Below are positions 1-11,098 of a DNA stretch of 64,000 bases, piece by piece. The notes under the pieces were generated by a model, which was not told the origin of the DNA, made no database searches, and worked only from the letters and a program-made list of their open reading frames with translations. Source of the stretch: Flaviflexus salsibiostraticola (GTDB lineage: Bacteria > Actinomycetota > Actinomycetes > Actinomycetales > Actinomycetaceae); NCBI RefSeq assembly GCF_003952265.1, contig NZ_CP034438.1, positions 2,418,001-2,482,000 on the forward strand. Reading direction: 5' to 3'. Within the stretch, counting starts at the first letter, position 1. Every line of letters begins with the position of its first letter. Position numbers and translations under genes: made by a program.

Positions 1-1112
1 GGGGCAGCCAGTCGGGGCAGACGCTGCGCGTCACGGTCTTCATGCCCGGTGGGGAGCGGATCGAGACGGGGGAGCCGATCTCCGATCCCATCACCGTCGT
101 CGAGCGCGGCGTGACGGGCGCCGTCGTCCAGGTCCAGACCGACCGTGTCCACATCTACCGCTCGATCGCCGGCTTCATCATACTCGTCTCGATCGCCTCG
201 ATCTTCGCGCTTCTTGCTGGTGCCCTCATGGCGGCTCGCCAGTCGCGCAAGCTCTCCGCGCCCCTCATCTACCTCGCGGCGTCGGCCGAGCAGCTCGGCT
301 CGGGCACGGTCCGGCCCCACCTGCGCAGGTCCGGCATCGAGGAGATCGATCTCGTCAACGAGGAGCTCATCCGCACCGCCGATCGGATGGCGGGCAGGCT
401 CGCCGCCGAACGTCAGTTCGCCGCCGATGCCTCGCACCAGCTCCGCACGCCCCTGACGGCGCTGTCGATGCGCCTCGATGAGATCGAGATGATCACGAAG
501 GACGACGAGGTCCTGACCGAGGTCCGCGCCTGCCAGGACCAGGTTGAGCGCCTCACGGGCGTCGTCGCGGAGCTGCTCAAGACATCCCGCTCGGATTCGG
601 GAGGGACGACCGAGGTCGTCAACCTCGACCGGGTCTTCGATCAGCAGTGGCAGGAGTGGCGCAAGGTCTACTCGAAGGCGAAGCGGGAGTTGAGCTTCGA
701 GGGCGAGGAGGATATGACCGTCCTCGCGACTCCGGGGTCTCTCTCCCAGATCATCGCCACCCTCATCGAGAACTCCGTCAAGTACGGGGCGGGGAAGACG
801 ACGGTCGCCGCTCGTCGCACCGCCAACCGCAAGGGTGTTGTCATCACCGTCACCGACGAGGGGGAGGGAGTTCCTGATGAGATCGGGGACGATATCTTCA
901 AGCAGGGTGTCTCAACCGGCGGGTCGACCGGGCTTGGATTGCCGCTCGCGCTCAACCTCGCCCGCGCCGACGGCGGCAAGCTCGAGCTGGCTCAGAACAG
1001 CCCGCCGATCTTCTCGCTCACCCTCAATGCCGTCCCCACCTCGCTCGACCCCGACAAGGTCCTCCCGCAGGGGGCCCTCATCTCAATGGGGTCGAGACGA
1101 CGACGCCGATAG
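1..1112 (+). CDS. Sensor histidine kinase, 5'-truncated by window edge
   Basis: This is the C-terminal part of a membrane sensor kinase; the reading frame is already open at base 3, so the true start lies upstream of the window. The visible part has the end of an extracellular sensor region, one membrane segment (about bases 160-235), a HAMP-like linker, and a dimerisation/phosphoacceptor domain with the H-box ASHQLRTPLTAL (phosphorylated His codon at 435-437). An ATPase domain follows, with an N-box near IENSVKYG and the G-box DEGEGVP and GLGLPLAL. It should autophosphorylate and pass the phosphate to a response regulator, probably encoded just upstream. Its last 30 bp overlap the convergent gtrA gene. 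The signal it senses cannot be read from the sequence. Confidence 0.9.
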   Translation, partial: GSQSGQTLRVTVFMPGGERIETGEPISDPITVVERGVTGAVVQVQTDRVHIYRSIAGFIILVSIASIFALLAGALMAARQSRKLSAPLIYLAASAEQLGSGTVRPHLRRSGIEEIDLVNEELIRTADRMAGRLAAERQFAADASHQLRTPLTALSMRLDEIEMITKDDEVLTEVRACQDQVERLTGVVAELLKTSRSDSGGTTEVVNLDRVFDQQWQEWRKVYSKAKRELSFEGEEDMTVLATPGSLSQIIATLIENSVKYGAGKTTVAARRTANRKGVVITVTDEGEGVPDEIGDDIFKQGVSTGGSTGLGLPLALNLARADGGKLELAQNSPPIFSLTLNAVPTSLDPDKVLPQGALISMGSRRRRR

Positions 1113-1574
1113 CGGGATCGGCGCGAAGACGACGTATCGGTAGAGCACGTACCTGAAGGCCGTGCCGAGGACGAGGCCGACGACGTTGGCCGCGATGTTA
1201 TCCGCGAACTGGGAGTCGAAGCCGAGGACGAAGCGCGAGACGGCGAGGCACGCGAGCGCGACAGCCATGCCACCGATGTTGACAAGAACGAACATGGCGA
1301 ACTCGCGTCCGCGCGAGCTCTGCTCCTGGGTGCGGAAGGTCCACAGTCTGTTGCCGACCCACGCGACCACGATCGAGATCGAGACGGAGATCGTCTTCGC
1401 CGTCATCGACTGGTCGAAGGGCAGGTCGATTGACCAGTGGTAGGCGAGCAGATTGAAAAGGCCGACGTCGACGATATATGCGCCGAGACCGACGGTGCAG
1501 AATCGGAGAAATTCGATCAGCCATTCCTTTAGGGTCTGGCCGCGGAGCAGCCGCCTAACGAAACGCGAGAACAC
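1083..1574 (-). CDS. GtrA-family membrane protein
   Basis: This 163-aa polytopic protein has the GtrA fold. It has four hydrophobic segments, the N-terminal motif FLRFCTVGLGAYIVDVG and the WVGNRLWTFR motif between helices 2 and 3. GtrA proteins are thought to flip or handle polyprenyl-phosphate-linked sugars used by extracytoplasmic glycosyltransferases. I chose the GTG start at 1574 because a TATGCT -10 box lies exactly six bases upstream, as at several other starts here, and because it gives the usual family length. The gene is divergent from purK with an 18-bp gap. A gtrA next to purK-purE also occurs in mycobacteria (Rv3277). The sugar it handles is unknown. Confidence 0.85.
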   Translation of the reverse strand: MFSRFVRRLLRGQTLKEWLIEFLRFCTVGLGAYIVDVGLFNLLAYHWSIDLPFDQSMTAKTISVSISIVVAWVGNRLWTFRTQEQSSRGREFAMFVLVNIGGMAVALACLAVSRFVLGFDSQFADNIAANVVGLVLGTAFRYVLYRYVVFAPIPLSASSSRPH

Positions 1575-1593
1575 TCGATTAGCATAGAGGACA
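1574..1593. promoter_or_regulatory. Shared divergent -10 region of gtrA and purK
   Basis: On the plus strand TAGCAT (1580-1585) is followed after seven bases by the purK ATG. On the minus strand TATGCT (plus-strand 1581-1586) is followed after six bases by the gtrA GTG. The two -10 hexamers occupy the same DNA offset by one base, which would give two leaderless transcripts from one melted bubble. No consensus -35 was seen on either strand. Confidence 0.5.
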
Positions 1594-2720
1594 TGGGACA
1601 GAAAGTAGTCGGGACAGGCGCTCGAGCGGGCGCACCGGTTGTGTGCGTCATCGGGGGAGGCCAGCTGGCGAGGATGATGCAGGAGGCCGCCATCGCCCTC
1701 GGCATCGAGCTGCGGGCGCTCGTCGAGGCCGATGATGGGTCGGCGGCCCAGGCGATCCGCTACAGCGAGGTCGGCAGCGCGGATGACCGCGACGCGATCG
1801 TCGCCTTCACCGCGGGACAGCCCGTCACCGTCGAGCACGAGCACATCCCCAGCCCGATCCTCCGGGAGATCGGATCGCGGCCCTCGGCCGACGCCCTCAT
1901 CTTCGCCCAGGACAAGCTCATCATGCGGTCCCAGCTCGACGCCCCGCACCCGCGCTGGCACAGGGCGGAGAGCCGCGCCGAGATCGATGCCGCCATCGCC
2001 CAGCTCGGCGGGACCGCGGTCGCGAAGACCCCGCGCGGCGGCTACGACGGCAAGGGAGTCGCCATCATCTCCTCCGCCACCGACATCCCCTGGACCTACA
2101 CCGACGGGGACCAGATCCTCCTCGAGGAGAAGGTCCCGTTCGATAGGGAGGTGTCCCAGCTCGTCGCACGCCGCCCCTCGGGCGAGATCCAAGCATGGCC
2201 GCTCGTCACCTCCGTCCAGCGGGATGGGATCTGTTTCGAGGTGACTGCCCCCGCACCCGTGCCGCGTGCTCTCCACGAGAAGGCCGAGGCGATCGCGCGG
2301 CGGATCGCAGAACAGACGGGCGTCGTCGGCGTCCTCGCGGTTGAAATGTTCGCGGTCGGGGAGGATCTGGTCGTCAACGAGTTGGCGATGAGACCCCACA
2401 ACACCGGACACTGGACGATCGAGGGTGCGGTCACGAGCCAGTTCGAGCAGCACCTGCGGGCCGTCCTCGACCTGCCGCTCGGGGACACCGCCCCGCTGGC
2501 ACCCTGGTCCGTCATGGTCAACCTGCTCGGGTCTGAGCTGGACGACCCGCGGGAGGCCCTCGGCGCCGTTTGGGAGGCCGATCCCGGGGTCAAGATCCAC
2601 ATGTACGGCAAGGAGGTCCGGCCCGAGCGCAAGATCGGGCATGTGACCGTGACGGGCGATGATCTCGAGCAGGTGCGGGCACGAGCCCGTGCCGCCATCG
2701 CCATCCTCGAAGGGAGATAG
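1593..2720 (+). CDS. purK: N5-carboxyaminoimidazole ribonucleotide synthetase
   Basis: PurK (375 aa, normal length) uses ATP and bicarbonate to convert AIR to N5-CAIR in de novo purine synthesis in the cytosol. It is an ATP-grasp enzyme. The N-terminal nucleotide-binding motif [13 protein letters not shown] lies at about residues 12-26, the central glycine loop [12 protein letters not shown] at about 143-154 and the C-terminal [13 protein letters not shown] at about 263-275. The motif set is close to textbook PurK. The purE start follows one base after its stop, so the two are cotranscribed and act in sequence. The ATG at 1593 has no clear ribosome site but lies seven bases after a TAGCAT box, suggesting a leaderless mRNA. 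Confidence 0.96.
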   Translation: MGQKVVGTGARAGAPVVCVIGGGQLARMMQEAAIALGIELRALVEADDGSAAQAIRYSEVGSADDRDAIVAFTAGQPVTVEHEHIPSPILREIGSRPSADALIFAQDKLIMRSQLDAPHPRWHRAESRAEIDAAIAQLGGTAVAKTPRGGYDGKGVAIISSATDIPWTYTDGDQILLEEKVPFDREVSQLVARRPSGEIQAWPLVTSVQRDGICFEVTAPAPVPRALHEKAEAIARRIAEQTGVVGVLAVEMFAVGEDLVVNELAMRPHNTGHWTIEGAVTSQFEQHLRAVLDLPLGDTAPLAPWSVMVNLLGSELDDPREALGAVWEADPGVKIHMYGKEVRPERKIGHVTVTGDDLEQVRARARAAIAILEGR

Positions 2721-2721
2721 C

Positions 2722-3210
2722 ATGCGCGTCGGCGTTGTCATGGGGTCCGATTCGGATTGGCCGGTCATGGAGGCGGCGACAGCCGCCCTTGATGAGTTCG
2801 GCATCGAATGGGAGGCCGATGTCGTCTCCGCACACCGGATGCCGCAGGAGATGATCGACTACGGAAAGACGGCCGCCTCCCGCGGGGTCGGCGTCATCAT
2901 CGCCGGGGCGGGCGGTGCCGCCCACCTGCCGGGCATGCTCGCCTCCGTTACGACCCTGCCCGTCATCGGCGTCCCCGTCCCGCTCACGCACCTCGACGGG
3001 ATGGATTCACTCCTGTCGATCGTCCAGATGCCGGCGGGGGTGCCCGTCGCGACCGTGTCGATCGGCGGGGCGCGGAATGCGGGCCTGCTCGCTGCCCGGA
3101 TCCTCGGCGTCACCGACGAGGGGATCGCGCAGCAGATGGCGCGGTTCCAGGAGGACCTGGCGGAGACCGCCAGGGCTAAGGGAGCATCGCTTCGACGTCG
3201 GCTTGACTGA
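2722..3210 (+). CDS. purE: N5-CAIR mutase, class I PurE
   Basis: PurE (162 aa) moves the carboxyl group of N5-CAIR from N5 to C4 to give CAIR, the step after PurK. The diagnostic class I motifs are all present: [10 protein letters not shown] near the N-terminus, SAHRMP, the glycine-rich [12 protein letters not shown] and the GVPVPL loop. The ATG at 2722 follows the purK stop by one base and has GGGAG just upstream inside the purK end. In-frame upstream codons would lie within purK and are unlikely starts. The 3' end overlaps the convergent LCP gene by 35 bp. Confidence 0.96.
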   Translation: MRVGVVMGSDSDWPVMEAATAALDEFGIEWEADVVSAHRMPQEMIDYGKTAASRGVGVIIAGAGGAAHLPGMLASVTTLPVIGVPVPLTHLDGMDSLLSIVQMPAGVPVATVSIGGARNAGLLAARILGVTDEGIAQQMARFQEDLAETARAKGASLRRRLD

Positions 3211-4423
3211 TCGACCCGTCGGCAACCTTCCGGAAGAACTCGTCGGTTCCCTGCGGGTCGAGAAGCACGGTCGATCCGACTCCGCCCGGCTGGTAGTTGA
3301 CATCGACGATCGGGGGAGTGCCGACGACGCCGTTCGGTCCCATGATCGTCCTCATCGGCCACCCGATCATGCCCAGATCGAGCAGGCTCGTGTCCGGGTC
3401 GGTTGTCAGCACGGACGCCGTCGATCCGACGAGCCGGTACTGGCGGACGGGGTTGATGAGGGTCGCGGGGCTCACGGCCTCATCCATGATGGTGGCGATG
3501 ACCTGGCGCTGGCGGGCCGTGCGGCCGATGTCGCCGAGCGGGTCTGAGTATCGCATGCGGGTGAAGGCGAGGGCCGTCGTCCCGTCCGCCTCGTGGCACC
3601 CGGCCTCCCAGACGAGCCCCGACATCGTGTCGTTGACGTCATAGTCGAGGCAGAGCTCGACACCGCCGACCGCGTCAACAAGAGACGAGATCCCGTCCAT
3701 ACCGACCTCGACATAGTGGTCGATCGTCAGCCCGGACAGGCCCTCGACCGTCTCGACGAGCAGATCGGGCCCACCGACGGAATAGGCGGCATTGAGCTTC
3801 GCATTCCCGTAGCGCGGGATCGACACGTACGTGTCGCGCGGGAGGGAGATGAGGGAGGGATTACCGGACTCGGGGATGTGGACGAGCATGATCGAATCCG
3901 ACCGCTGGCCCTCGACACCGTCGTTGATGCCGTCCTCGGAGCGCCGATCCGTCCCCGCGAAGAGCACCGTCCGTCCCGGCGTGTCAGGGGCGCCGGACAG
4001 GGCCTCGACGTGGGACAGCTTCGAGTCCCCATAGAAGTAGAGGAACACCGGCCAGGCGATGAGAGCGACGAGGAGAAGAAGGACCAGGGGTCCGAGGCGG
4101 CGCCGGCGTCGCCGGGGCGGGGCGGACTGCCGGGGCGGTGCAGGCGGGGGAGCGGTCGGAGATGCTGGGGGGCGCGTCGCGGGACGCTCGTCGATCGGCA
4201 GTCCGAGGGCACGCTGCGGGCGCGGGGCGGCCTGGCCTTTCGGCGGGAAGGTGGGCGGCGGAGTGTCCCCGCGAGAACTGACACGGTCGGCCGTTGGGCG
4301 CGGGGCCGACTCTCCGGCGGAGGGGGTCGACATGCGCTGCGTGCGGCCGCGCACAACCGCGGCGCCCGTGGCGGACGGGCGCTTGGCGGGATTCTTCGGC
4401 GGATAGGACGGTGCGCCGGTCAC
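3176..4423 (-). CDS. LCP-family cell-wall glycopolymer ligase 1
   Basis: This 415-aa LytR-CpsA-Psr protein has a long, proline- and arginine-rich cytoplasmic tail (residues 1-109), one membrane helix (about 110-131) and an extracellular LCP domain. LCP enzymes move lipid-linked glycopolymers onto peptidoglycan and release polyprenyl phosphate. Conserved elements are [11 protein letters not shown], the [10 protein letters not shown] segment, [11 protein letters not shown] and [10 protein letters not shown], which carry the Arg and Asp residues that bind the pyrophosphate and magnesium. The GTG start overlaps the stop of the upstream LCP gene (GTGA), so the two are coupled. Such a long Pro-rich tail could be a docking or phosphorylation site, but that is inference. 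Confidence 0.92.
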   Translation of the reverse strand: MTGAPSYPPKNPAKRPSATGAAVVRGRTQRMSTPSAGESAPRPTADRVSSRGDTPPPTFPPKGQAAPRPQRALGLPIDERPATRPPASPTAPPPAPPRQSAPPRRRRRRLGPLVLLLLVALIAWPVFLYFYGDSKLSHVEALSGAPDTPGRTVLFAGTDRRSEDGINDGVEGQRSDSIMLVHIPESGNPSLISLPRDTYVSIPRYGNAKLNAAYSVGGPDLLVETVEGLSGLTIDHYVEVGMDGISSLVDAVGGVELCLDYDVNDTMSGLVWEAGCHEADGTTALAFTRMRYSDPLGDIGRTARQRQVIATIMDEAVSPATLINPVRQYRLVGSTASVLTTDPDTSLLDLGMIGWPMRTIMGPNGVVGTPPIVDVNYQPGGVGSTVLLDPQGTDEFFRKVADGSISQADVEAMLP

Positions 4424-5574
4424 TCAGCCTCCTGGGTCTGGTCCACGGTTGCCGTCGCCGTCTCGGTTGGGACGTCGGTCGGCATGACCTCGCCATTGTC
4501 GTCGAAGATCGTCGACAGTGCGATGTCATCCCGCAGAGCCTCCCAGAGGATCTCGGACTCCGCGGCCGGCAGGACGCGGGCACCCGCCGGATCCCAGGGC
4601 ATCGTCATGAGGAAGATGTCCTCCGTCGACACGCCGCGGATCGAGTTCGCGAGCGAGGCGAGCGTGTCGATGTTGCCGAGCTGGGCGTCGGTGACGATCG
4701 ACTGGGACACCGCATCGACGAGCCGGTAAAGAGACGGGAGGTCGGTGAGGATGTTGCGGCTGAGGGCGTCTTCCGCGATCGCGAGGACGAGCTCCTGCTG
4801 CCTCTGCATGCGACCGATATCGGAGCCGTCGCCGATGCCCTTGCGGGCGCGTGCGAAGGCGAGCGCCTGCTCGCCATCGAGCGTCTGACATCCGGCGGAG
4901 ATGTCGAGGCCGGCCATGGAGTCCGCCAGATCCTCCTCGAAGCACATCTCGACCCCGCCGAGGGCGTCGACGAACTGCTGGAAGGAGGCGAAGTCGACGA
5001 CGACGAAGCCGTCGATGAAGAGCCCGGACATGCCCTCGACGGTGCGGATCGTACAGGCCGCGGCTGCTCCCACGTCGTCCGTCTGACCGCCGATGGAGAA
5101 GGCCGAGTTGAAGATGGCGGAGGTCTGCGGCGCCGTCCACGTGCCGTCCGGCAGGCGGCAGGAGGGGATGTCAACGAGGGTGTCGCGCGGGATGGAGACG
5201 ATCTCCACACGAGAGCGATCGGCGGAGATGTGGGCCAGCATCGTCGTGTCCGACCTCATGCCGACGACATCGCCGGACTCGCCTGCGCCGTCGATGTCGG
5301 CCTCCCCTTCGCGCACGTCGGATCCGAGGATGAGGAAGTTGATGTCATCGCCGGGCTTGTAGGGCTCGAGCGGTGTCTCGGTCTCGCGGTCGAGGTAGAT
5401 TTCGATATCCTGCGACTGGATGTTGCCGTCGAGTCGCGTGTAGGCGAAGTAGATCGCCGATCCGACGAAGAGGATGATGGCGAGCAGGACGCTCACCACT
5501 GGAACCGCCCACGGATACTGCCGGCCGACTGCGGCGTGGCTGGCCAGGCGTGACGTGGAGGAGAACGGACTCAC
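4420..5574 (-). CDS. LCP-family cell-wall glycopolymer ligase 2
   Basis: This is a 384-aa second LCP protein, first gene of a two-gene unit. It has a short cytoplasmic tail, one membrane helix (about residues 23-46) and the LCP domain, with LILGSDVREGE, MRSDTTMLAHI, SIPRDTLVDIP and IFNSAFSIGG. The catalytic arginines and aspartates of the family are present. Like its neighbour it should attach polyprenyl-pyrophosphate-linked polymer to peptidoglycan outside the membrane. The GTG at 5574 is preceded at six bases by TAGTAT, which supports this start and a leaderless transcript. Two divergent LCP copies at the edge of a polymer cluster may serve two polymers or act redundantly. Confidence 0.93.
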   Translation of the reverse strand: MSPFSSTSRLASHAAVGRQYPWAVPVVSVLLAIILFVGSAIYFAYTRLDGNIQSQDIEIYLDRETETPLEPYKPGDDINFLILGSDVREGEADIDGAGESGDVVGMRSDTTMLAHISADRSRVEIVSIPRDTLVDIPSCRLPDGTWTAPQTSAIFNSAFSIGGQTDDVGAAAACTIRTVEGMSGLFIDGFVVVDFASFQQFVDALGGVEMCFEEDLADSMAGLDISAGCQTLDGEQALAFARARKGIGDGSDIGRMQRQQELVLAIAEDALSRNILTDLPSLYRLVDAVSQSIVTDAQLGNIDTLASLANSIRGVSTEDIFLMTMPWDPAGARVLPAAESEILWEALRDDIALSTIFDDNGEVMPTDVPTETATATVDQTQEAE

Positions 5575-5586
5575 GCTTTGATACTA
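5575..5586 (-). promoter_or_regulatory. Leaderless-type -10 box of the LCP pair
   Basis: On the minus strand TAGTAT (plus-strand 5581-5586) is followed by six bases and then the GTG start at 5574. This places transcription start on or next to the start codon. No -35 consensus is evident. Confidence 0.5.
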
Positions 5587-5619
5587 GTGGCCAAGGCGGG
5601 GGTCTAGCGAAAATTGCCC

Positions 5620-5655
5620 TAGTCTGTCTGTGTAGATCACACTGAGGAGAAGAAG
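5620..5655 (+). promoter_or_regulatory. Possible promoter and ribosome site of the WbbL-like gene
   Basis: A TAGTCT -10-like hexamer lies at 5620-5625, and the purine-rich ribosome site GAGGAGAAGAA directly precedes the GTG start at 5655. The ribosome site is convincing. The -10 is only a match to TANNNT, with no good -35. Confidence 0.4.
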
Positions 5656-6488
5656 TGACCGGACCAGAGATCCATGTCGTCACGGTCGCCTATAACCCGG
5701 GCGAAGAGCTCGAGCGGATGCTCGCGTCACTCGATGGCGCATGCCCCGGCCTGCGATACACCGTCGACATCGTCGACAACGGCACCGAGACCGCGATCGT
5801 CAACCGCGTCGCCGCCGACTGGGGTGCGCGCGTCCTGCGCCCCGGCGAGAACCTCGGATACGGGACGGCTGCCGACCTCGCGCTGCTCGACTCGGGGGCC
5901 GACTGGTTCCTCCTCGTCAACCCCGACACGATCTTCACCCCCGGTGCGATCACCGAGCTCGTCGAGGCGGCGGGGCGATGGCCGGAGGGCGGCGTCTTCG
6001 GCCCTCGGCTCGCGAACATGGACGGCTCGATCTACCCCTCCGCGCGCGAGCTGCCCTCCGTCTCCACCGGCATCGGCCACGCACTCTTCACGACCTTCTG
6101 GAAGAGCAACCCGTGGACGGCGAAGTACCACGGACTCACCGACCGTGAGCACACGTGCGGCTGGCTGTCCGGAGCCTGCCTGCTCATGAGGCCGGAGGCG
6201 TTCCGCGAGGTGGGCGGGTTCGACCCCGGGTATTTCATGTTCTTCGAGGACGTCGACCTCGGACGCCGCATGGCGGAGGCGGGATGGCAGTCCGTCTACA
6301 TTCCCACCGCGACCGTCATCCACGACCAGGGCATGTCGTGGCGCGACAGGCCAGCGGCGATGATCCGCGCCCACCATGAGTCCGCGATGCGCTACATCAG
6401 CCACGCATACCCGGGGACGATGATCGCCCCGCTGCGCGGGGCGATCATCACGGGATTGAAGCTGCGGTCACGCTGGATGACCCGCTAG
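5655..6488 (+). CDS. GT2 rhamnosyltransferase, WbbL-like
   Basis: This 277-aa GT-A fold glycosyltransferase belongs to family 2. It opens with HVVTVAYNPGEELERML. The nucleotide-binding region contains VDIVDNGT and the metal-binding VNPDT, then WLSGACLLMRPEAF and the FMFFEDVDLGRRM block typical of WbbL enzymes. In mycobacteria WbbL adds L-rhamnose from dTDP-rhamnose to decaprenyl-PP-GlcNAc, making the linker that joins the polymer to peptidoglycan. Position next to the LCP ligases and rmlB supports the same role, by homology only. The GTG start has a strong ribosome site. One base separates its stop from that of the convergent rmlB. Confidence 0.85.
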   Translation: MTGPEIHVVTVAYNPGEELERMLASLDGACPGLRYTVDIVDNGTETAIVNRVAADWGARVLRPGENLGYGTAADLALLDSGADWFLLVNPDTIFTPGAITELVEAAGRWPEGGVFGPRLANMDGSIYPSARELPSVSTGIGHALFTTFWKSNPWTAKYHGLTDREHTCGWLSGACLLMRPEAFREVGGFDPGYFMFFEDVDLGRRMAEAGWQSVYIPTATVIHDQGMSWRDRPAAMIRAHHESAMRYISHAYPGTMIAPLRGAIITGLKLRSRWMTR

Positions 6489-6489
6489 C

Positions 6490-8792
<2,303 letters not shown>

Positions 8793-8805
8793 GGTTACCA
8801 CGTTA
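8793..8805 (-). promoter_or_regulatory. Leaderless-type -10 box of ugd
   Basis: TAACGT on the minus strand (plus-strand 8800-8805) lies seven bases before the ugd ATG at 8792. This fits a leaderless actinobacterial promoter. No -35 was recognised. Confidence 0.45.
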
Positions 8806-9015
8806 TCGCAAAGCGTGCCGCTCCCCGCGCTGCTCGCGGGTCCGCACGGCGCCGTCCGGTGAGAGTCCCGTCGCAGTACACAGCGGTGAGGCGCGAATCC
8901 GCGACGGGTGGCGTTCGGCGTGAGGCGCGTCAATCTGCCGGTCGGGGGCGAGGCCCGTCACGTAAGGTGTGCTGGGAAGCGTCAGCAGGGGGCTGACGTG
9001 CGAATGAGGGGTGCT

Positions 9016-10965
9016 ATGACGTGGGCTGACCTGGCGCTGAGTGTAGGCGCCCTCGCCCTCATGCTCATGGCGCCCGGCTATGCACTCGCCCGCGCCTTCC
9101 GAGTCTCCGTCTGGCCGTCTCTCGCGGTGAGCCCGGTCCTCGGCCTCGGCCTCGTTGCCATCGTCGCCCACCTCTTCCGGCCACTCGGCATCGCCTGGAG
9201 TCCCGTGAGCTGGGCCGCCGCGGCGGCCATCATCACCCTCATCGGGGCCGGAACGGCCGTGCTCCGAGGAGAGGTTCGACGCCCCGCCTGGCGGGAATCC
9301 GCACCGGGTTTCGCTCTAGTCGTTGGCACCGTCGTCTCGGCCGCGATCCAGGGGTGGACGCTGCTGCGGGCCCTCGTCGTTCCGAACGCCGTGCCGGTGG
9401 GCTGGGATGGCATCTACCACCTGTCCGGCATCCGCGCCGTCATCGAGACCGGGAATGCCTCGATCTCCGCGATGTCGCGGCTCTACCAGGACGCGACAGT
9501 GTCCTACCCCTCCGGCTTCCACGCGCTTGGCGCCCTCGTTCCGTGGCTCGGGGCCGACGCCGCCGCCAACGCCGTCATCATCCTCTCGCTCTGCCTCATC
9601 CTGCCGCTCGGGATCGCGGGCCTTGCGCTCGCGGCATTCCCCGAGCACCCGACTGTTGCCCTTCTCGCGCCGATCACCGGCGCCTGGCTCATCACCCTCC
9701 CGGCGGTCCTCTTCGGCTACCGGACGGCCCTGCCCGCCGCGCTCGGAGCAGCGCTCGTGCCTGCCTTCCTCTGTCTTGTCTGGGTGGCCGTCTACCCGAG
9801 GATCCGGTGGTCGCTCCTCATTCCGCTCGGCATCGCCACCCTCGGCCTCGCCTACGCCCAGCCCGCCACCGTTGTCGGTGCGGGCCTCATGGCCCTGCCG
9901 GCCATCGTCTCGGCCGCCATCGGGCCGCTCGCATCCGTCGCCCGCTCGAGGAGGTGGAAGACGGCCTTCGCTATCGGGGTCGGCGCGGGGCTTGTCGCCA
10001 GTCTCATCGCCGCCGTCCTCGCCCACCCCCGCGTCCAGGCAGTCGCGAACTACCCGAGAGGCACGACGGGAGCGGATGATTGGGAGCGGTTCACGTTCGT
10101 GCTCACCGACGAATCCACGCTCGTGGGTGCGGGATGGGAGCCGTGGATCCTTCCCATGCTCCTCATCATCGGCGCCGTGTTCGCCCTTGTGCAGCGGTCC
10201 TCCCGGGCCGTCCTCGGCGCGTGGATCGTCGCGGCGACCCTCACGGTGGGGGCGATGAAGGTCGAGTGGTGGGGGAGCGTGTTCACGGGCTTCTTCTACA
10301 ACGACTTCCCCCGCATCCTCGCTCTCGTCGCCGGTCCCATGGGGGTTCTCTCGGGTGCCGGAGTCGCCCTCATCGGGCTCGCCATCCATCGCATCGTCCA
10401 GCGACGGCTCAAAGCACCCGCCCTCGTCAGCACCGCGGCGGGGCTGCTTGCTGTGTCGCTTGTTGTCTACTGGGCATGGGACGCCACCGGCCAGTTCCGG
10501 GACGAGCAGAAGAAGGCCGGGCTCGAATACAAGTACTTCACGCCCAACAGCGGGTGGATGCGGACGGTCGTCTCCTCGTGGGACGAGATCGAGTTCATCC
10601 GCGAGACCTCTGCGGCACTGCCCGATGATGCCGTCATCGTCGGCAACCCGCTCTCAGGCACGACTTTCTTCTATGCCTTGGGCGGTGTCGATGCCTACCC
10701 GAAGGCGATCAATACGTACCGCGCAGGCACCGCCGAGCACTCCCTCGTCCGTAACTTCCACGACTATCTCGAGGATCCGGCCGTGTGCGACGCGGTGCGA
10801 GAGCTCGGCGCCACCCATGTCTATCTCAAGCCGGTCGACTACGCGGAGGGGATCAACTCGGATCAGGGCAGGCCGGGTTTCTTCGATGTGCCACGCGATG
10901 GGCTCACGCCGTATGCGATGTACAGCGACGAGGTCGGGCTCTGGACAATCGACGCCTGCGACTGA
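9016..10965 (+). CDS. DUF6541-like polytopic membrane protein, copy 1
   Basis: This is a very hydrophobic protein of 649 aa with many predicted membrane helices and a C-terminal soluble part (from about DATGQFRDEQKKAG). It resembles the actinobacterial DUF6541 family, whose function is unassigned. After the first helices a luminal loop carries GWDGIYHLSGIRAVIE, and a second conserved loop reads SYPSGFHALGALVPW. Acidic and His residues in the first large outer loop are typical of GT-C glycosyltransferases, so a lipid-sugar-dependent transferase is my inference. The start is uncertain: ATG 9016 has GAGGGG four bases upstream; GTG 8998, with AGGGGG five bases upstream, is the alternative. It is related to 26223-28175. 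Confidence 0.75.
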   Translation: MTWADLALSVGALALMLMAPGYALARAFRVSVWPSLAVSPVLGLGLVAIVAHLFRPLGIAWSPVSWAAAAAIITLIGAGTAVLRGEVRRPAWRESAPGFALVVGTVVSAAIQGWTLLRALVVPNAVPVGWDGIYHLSGIRAVIETGNASISAMSRLYQDATVSYPSGFHALGALVPWLGADAAANAVIILSLCLILPLGIAGLALAAFPEHPTVALLAPITGAWLITLPAVLFGYRTALPAALGAALVPAFLCLVWVAVYPRIRWSLLIPLGIATLGLAYAQPATVVGAGLMALPAIVSAAIGPLASVARSRRWKTAFAIGVGAGLVASLIAAVLAHPRVQAVANYPRGTTGADDWERFTFVLTDESTLVGAGWEPWILPMLLIIGAVFALVQRSSRAVLGAWIVAATLTVGAMKVEWWGSVFTGFFYNDFPRILALVAGPMGVLSGAGVALIGLAIHRIVQRRLKAPALVSTAAGLLAVSLVVYWAWDATGQFRDEQKKAGLEYKYFTPNSGWMRTVVSSWDEIEFIRETSAALPDDAVIVGNPLSGTTFFYALGGVDAYPKAINTYRAGTAEHSLVRNFHDYLEDPAVCDAVRELGATHVYLKPVDYAEGINSDQGRPGFFDVPRDGLTPYAMYSDEVGLWTIDACD

Positions 10966-11015
10966 GCGGATTATGTGCGAATGGTGCATTTGGTTCACTT
11001 TTCGCGTCGTTCGCA

Positions 11016-11043
11016 TTGTTGATCATCATCCTGACGATAGGGT
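11016..11043 (+). promoter_or_regulatory. Candidate promoter of the TupA-like gene
   Basis: TTGTTG (11016-11021) and TAGGGT (11038-11043) are separated by 16 bases, inside an AT-richer stretch. Transcription would start near 11050, giving a leader of about 50 bases before the ATG at 11099, which has GGAG five bases upstream. Confidence 0.45.
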
Positions 11044-11098
11044 CGTAGGTGTCTGACGGCTCAAAAGGTGAGTCGTCGCTCGGCGGAGTGGAGTTTCA

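Noticed and set aside
1575..2804. 573-codon minus-strand frame extending gtrA far into purK
   Set aside because: Only the last 163 codons look like GtrA. The rest is a shadow of purK, and a -10 box lies just before GTG 1574.
4294..5553. 419-codon plus-strand open frame opposite the LCP genes
   Set aside because: No recognisable domain, composition typical of an antisense shadow, and both LCP genes on the other strand are strongly supported.
9316..10389. Long minus-strand open frame (357 codons) opposite the DUF6541 gene
   Set aside because: Its product is Arg/Asp/Gly/Glu-rich and low in complexity, as expected from reading GC-rich codons backwards. The plus-strand membrane protein has conserved motifs.
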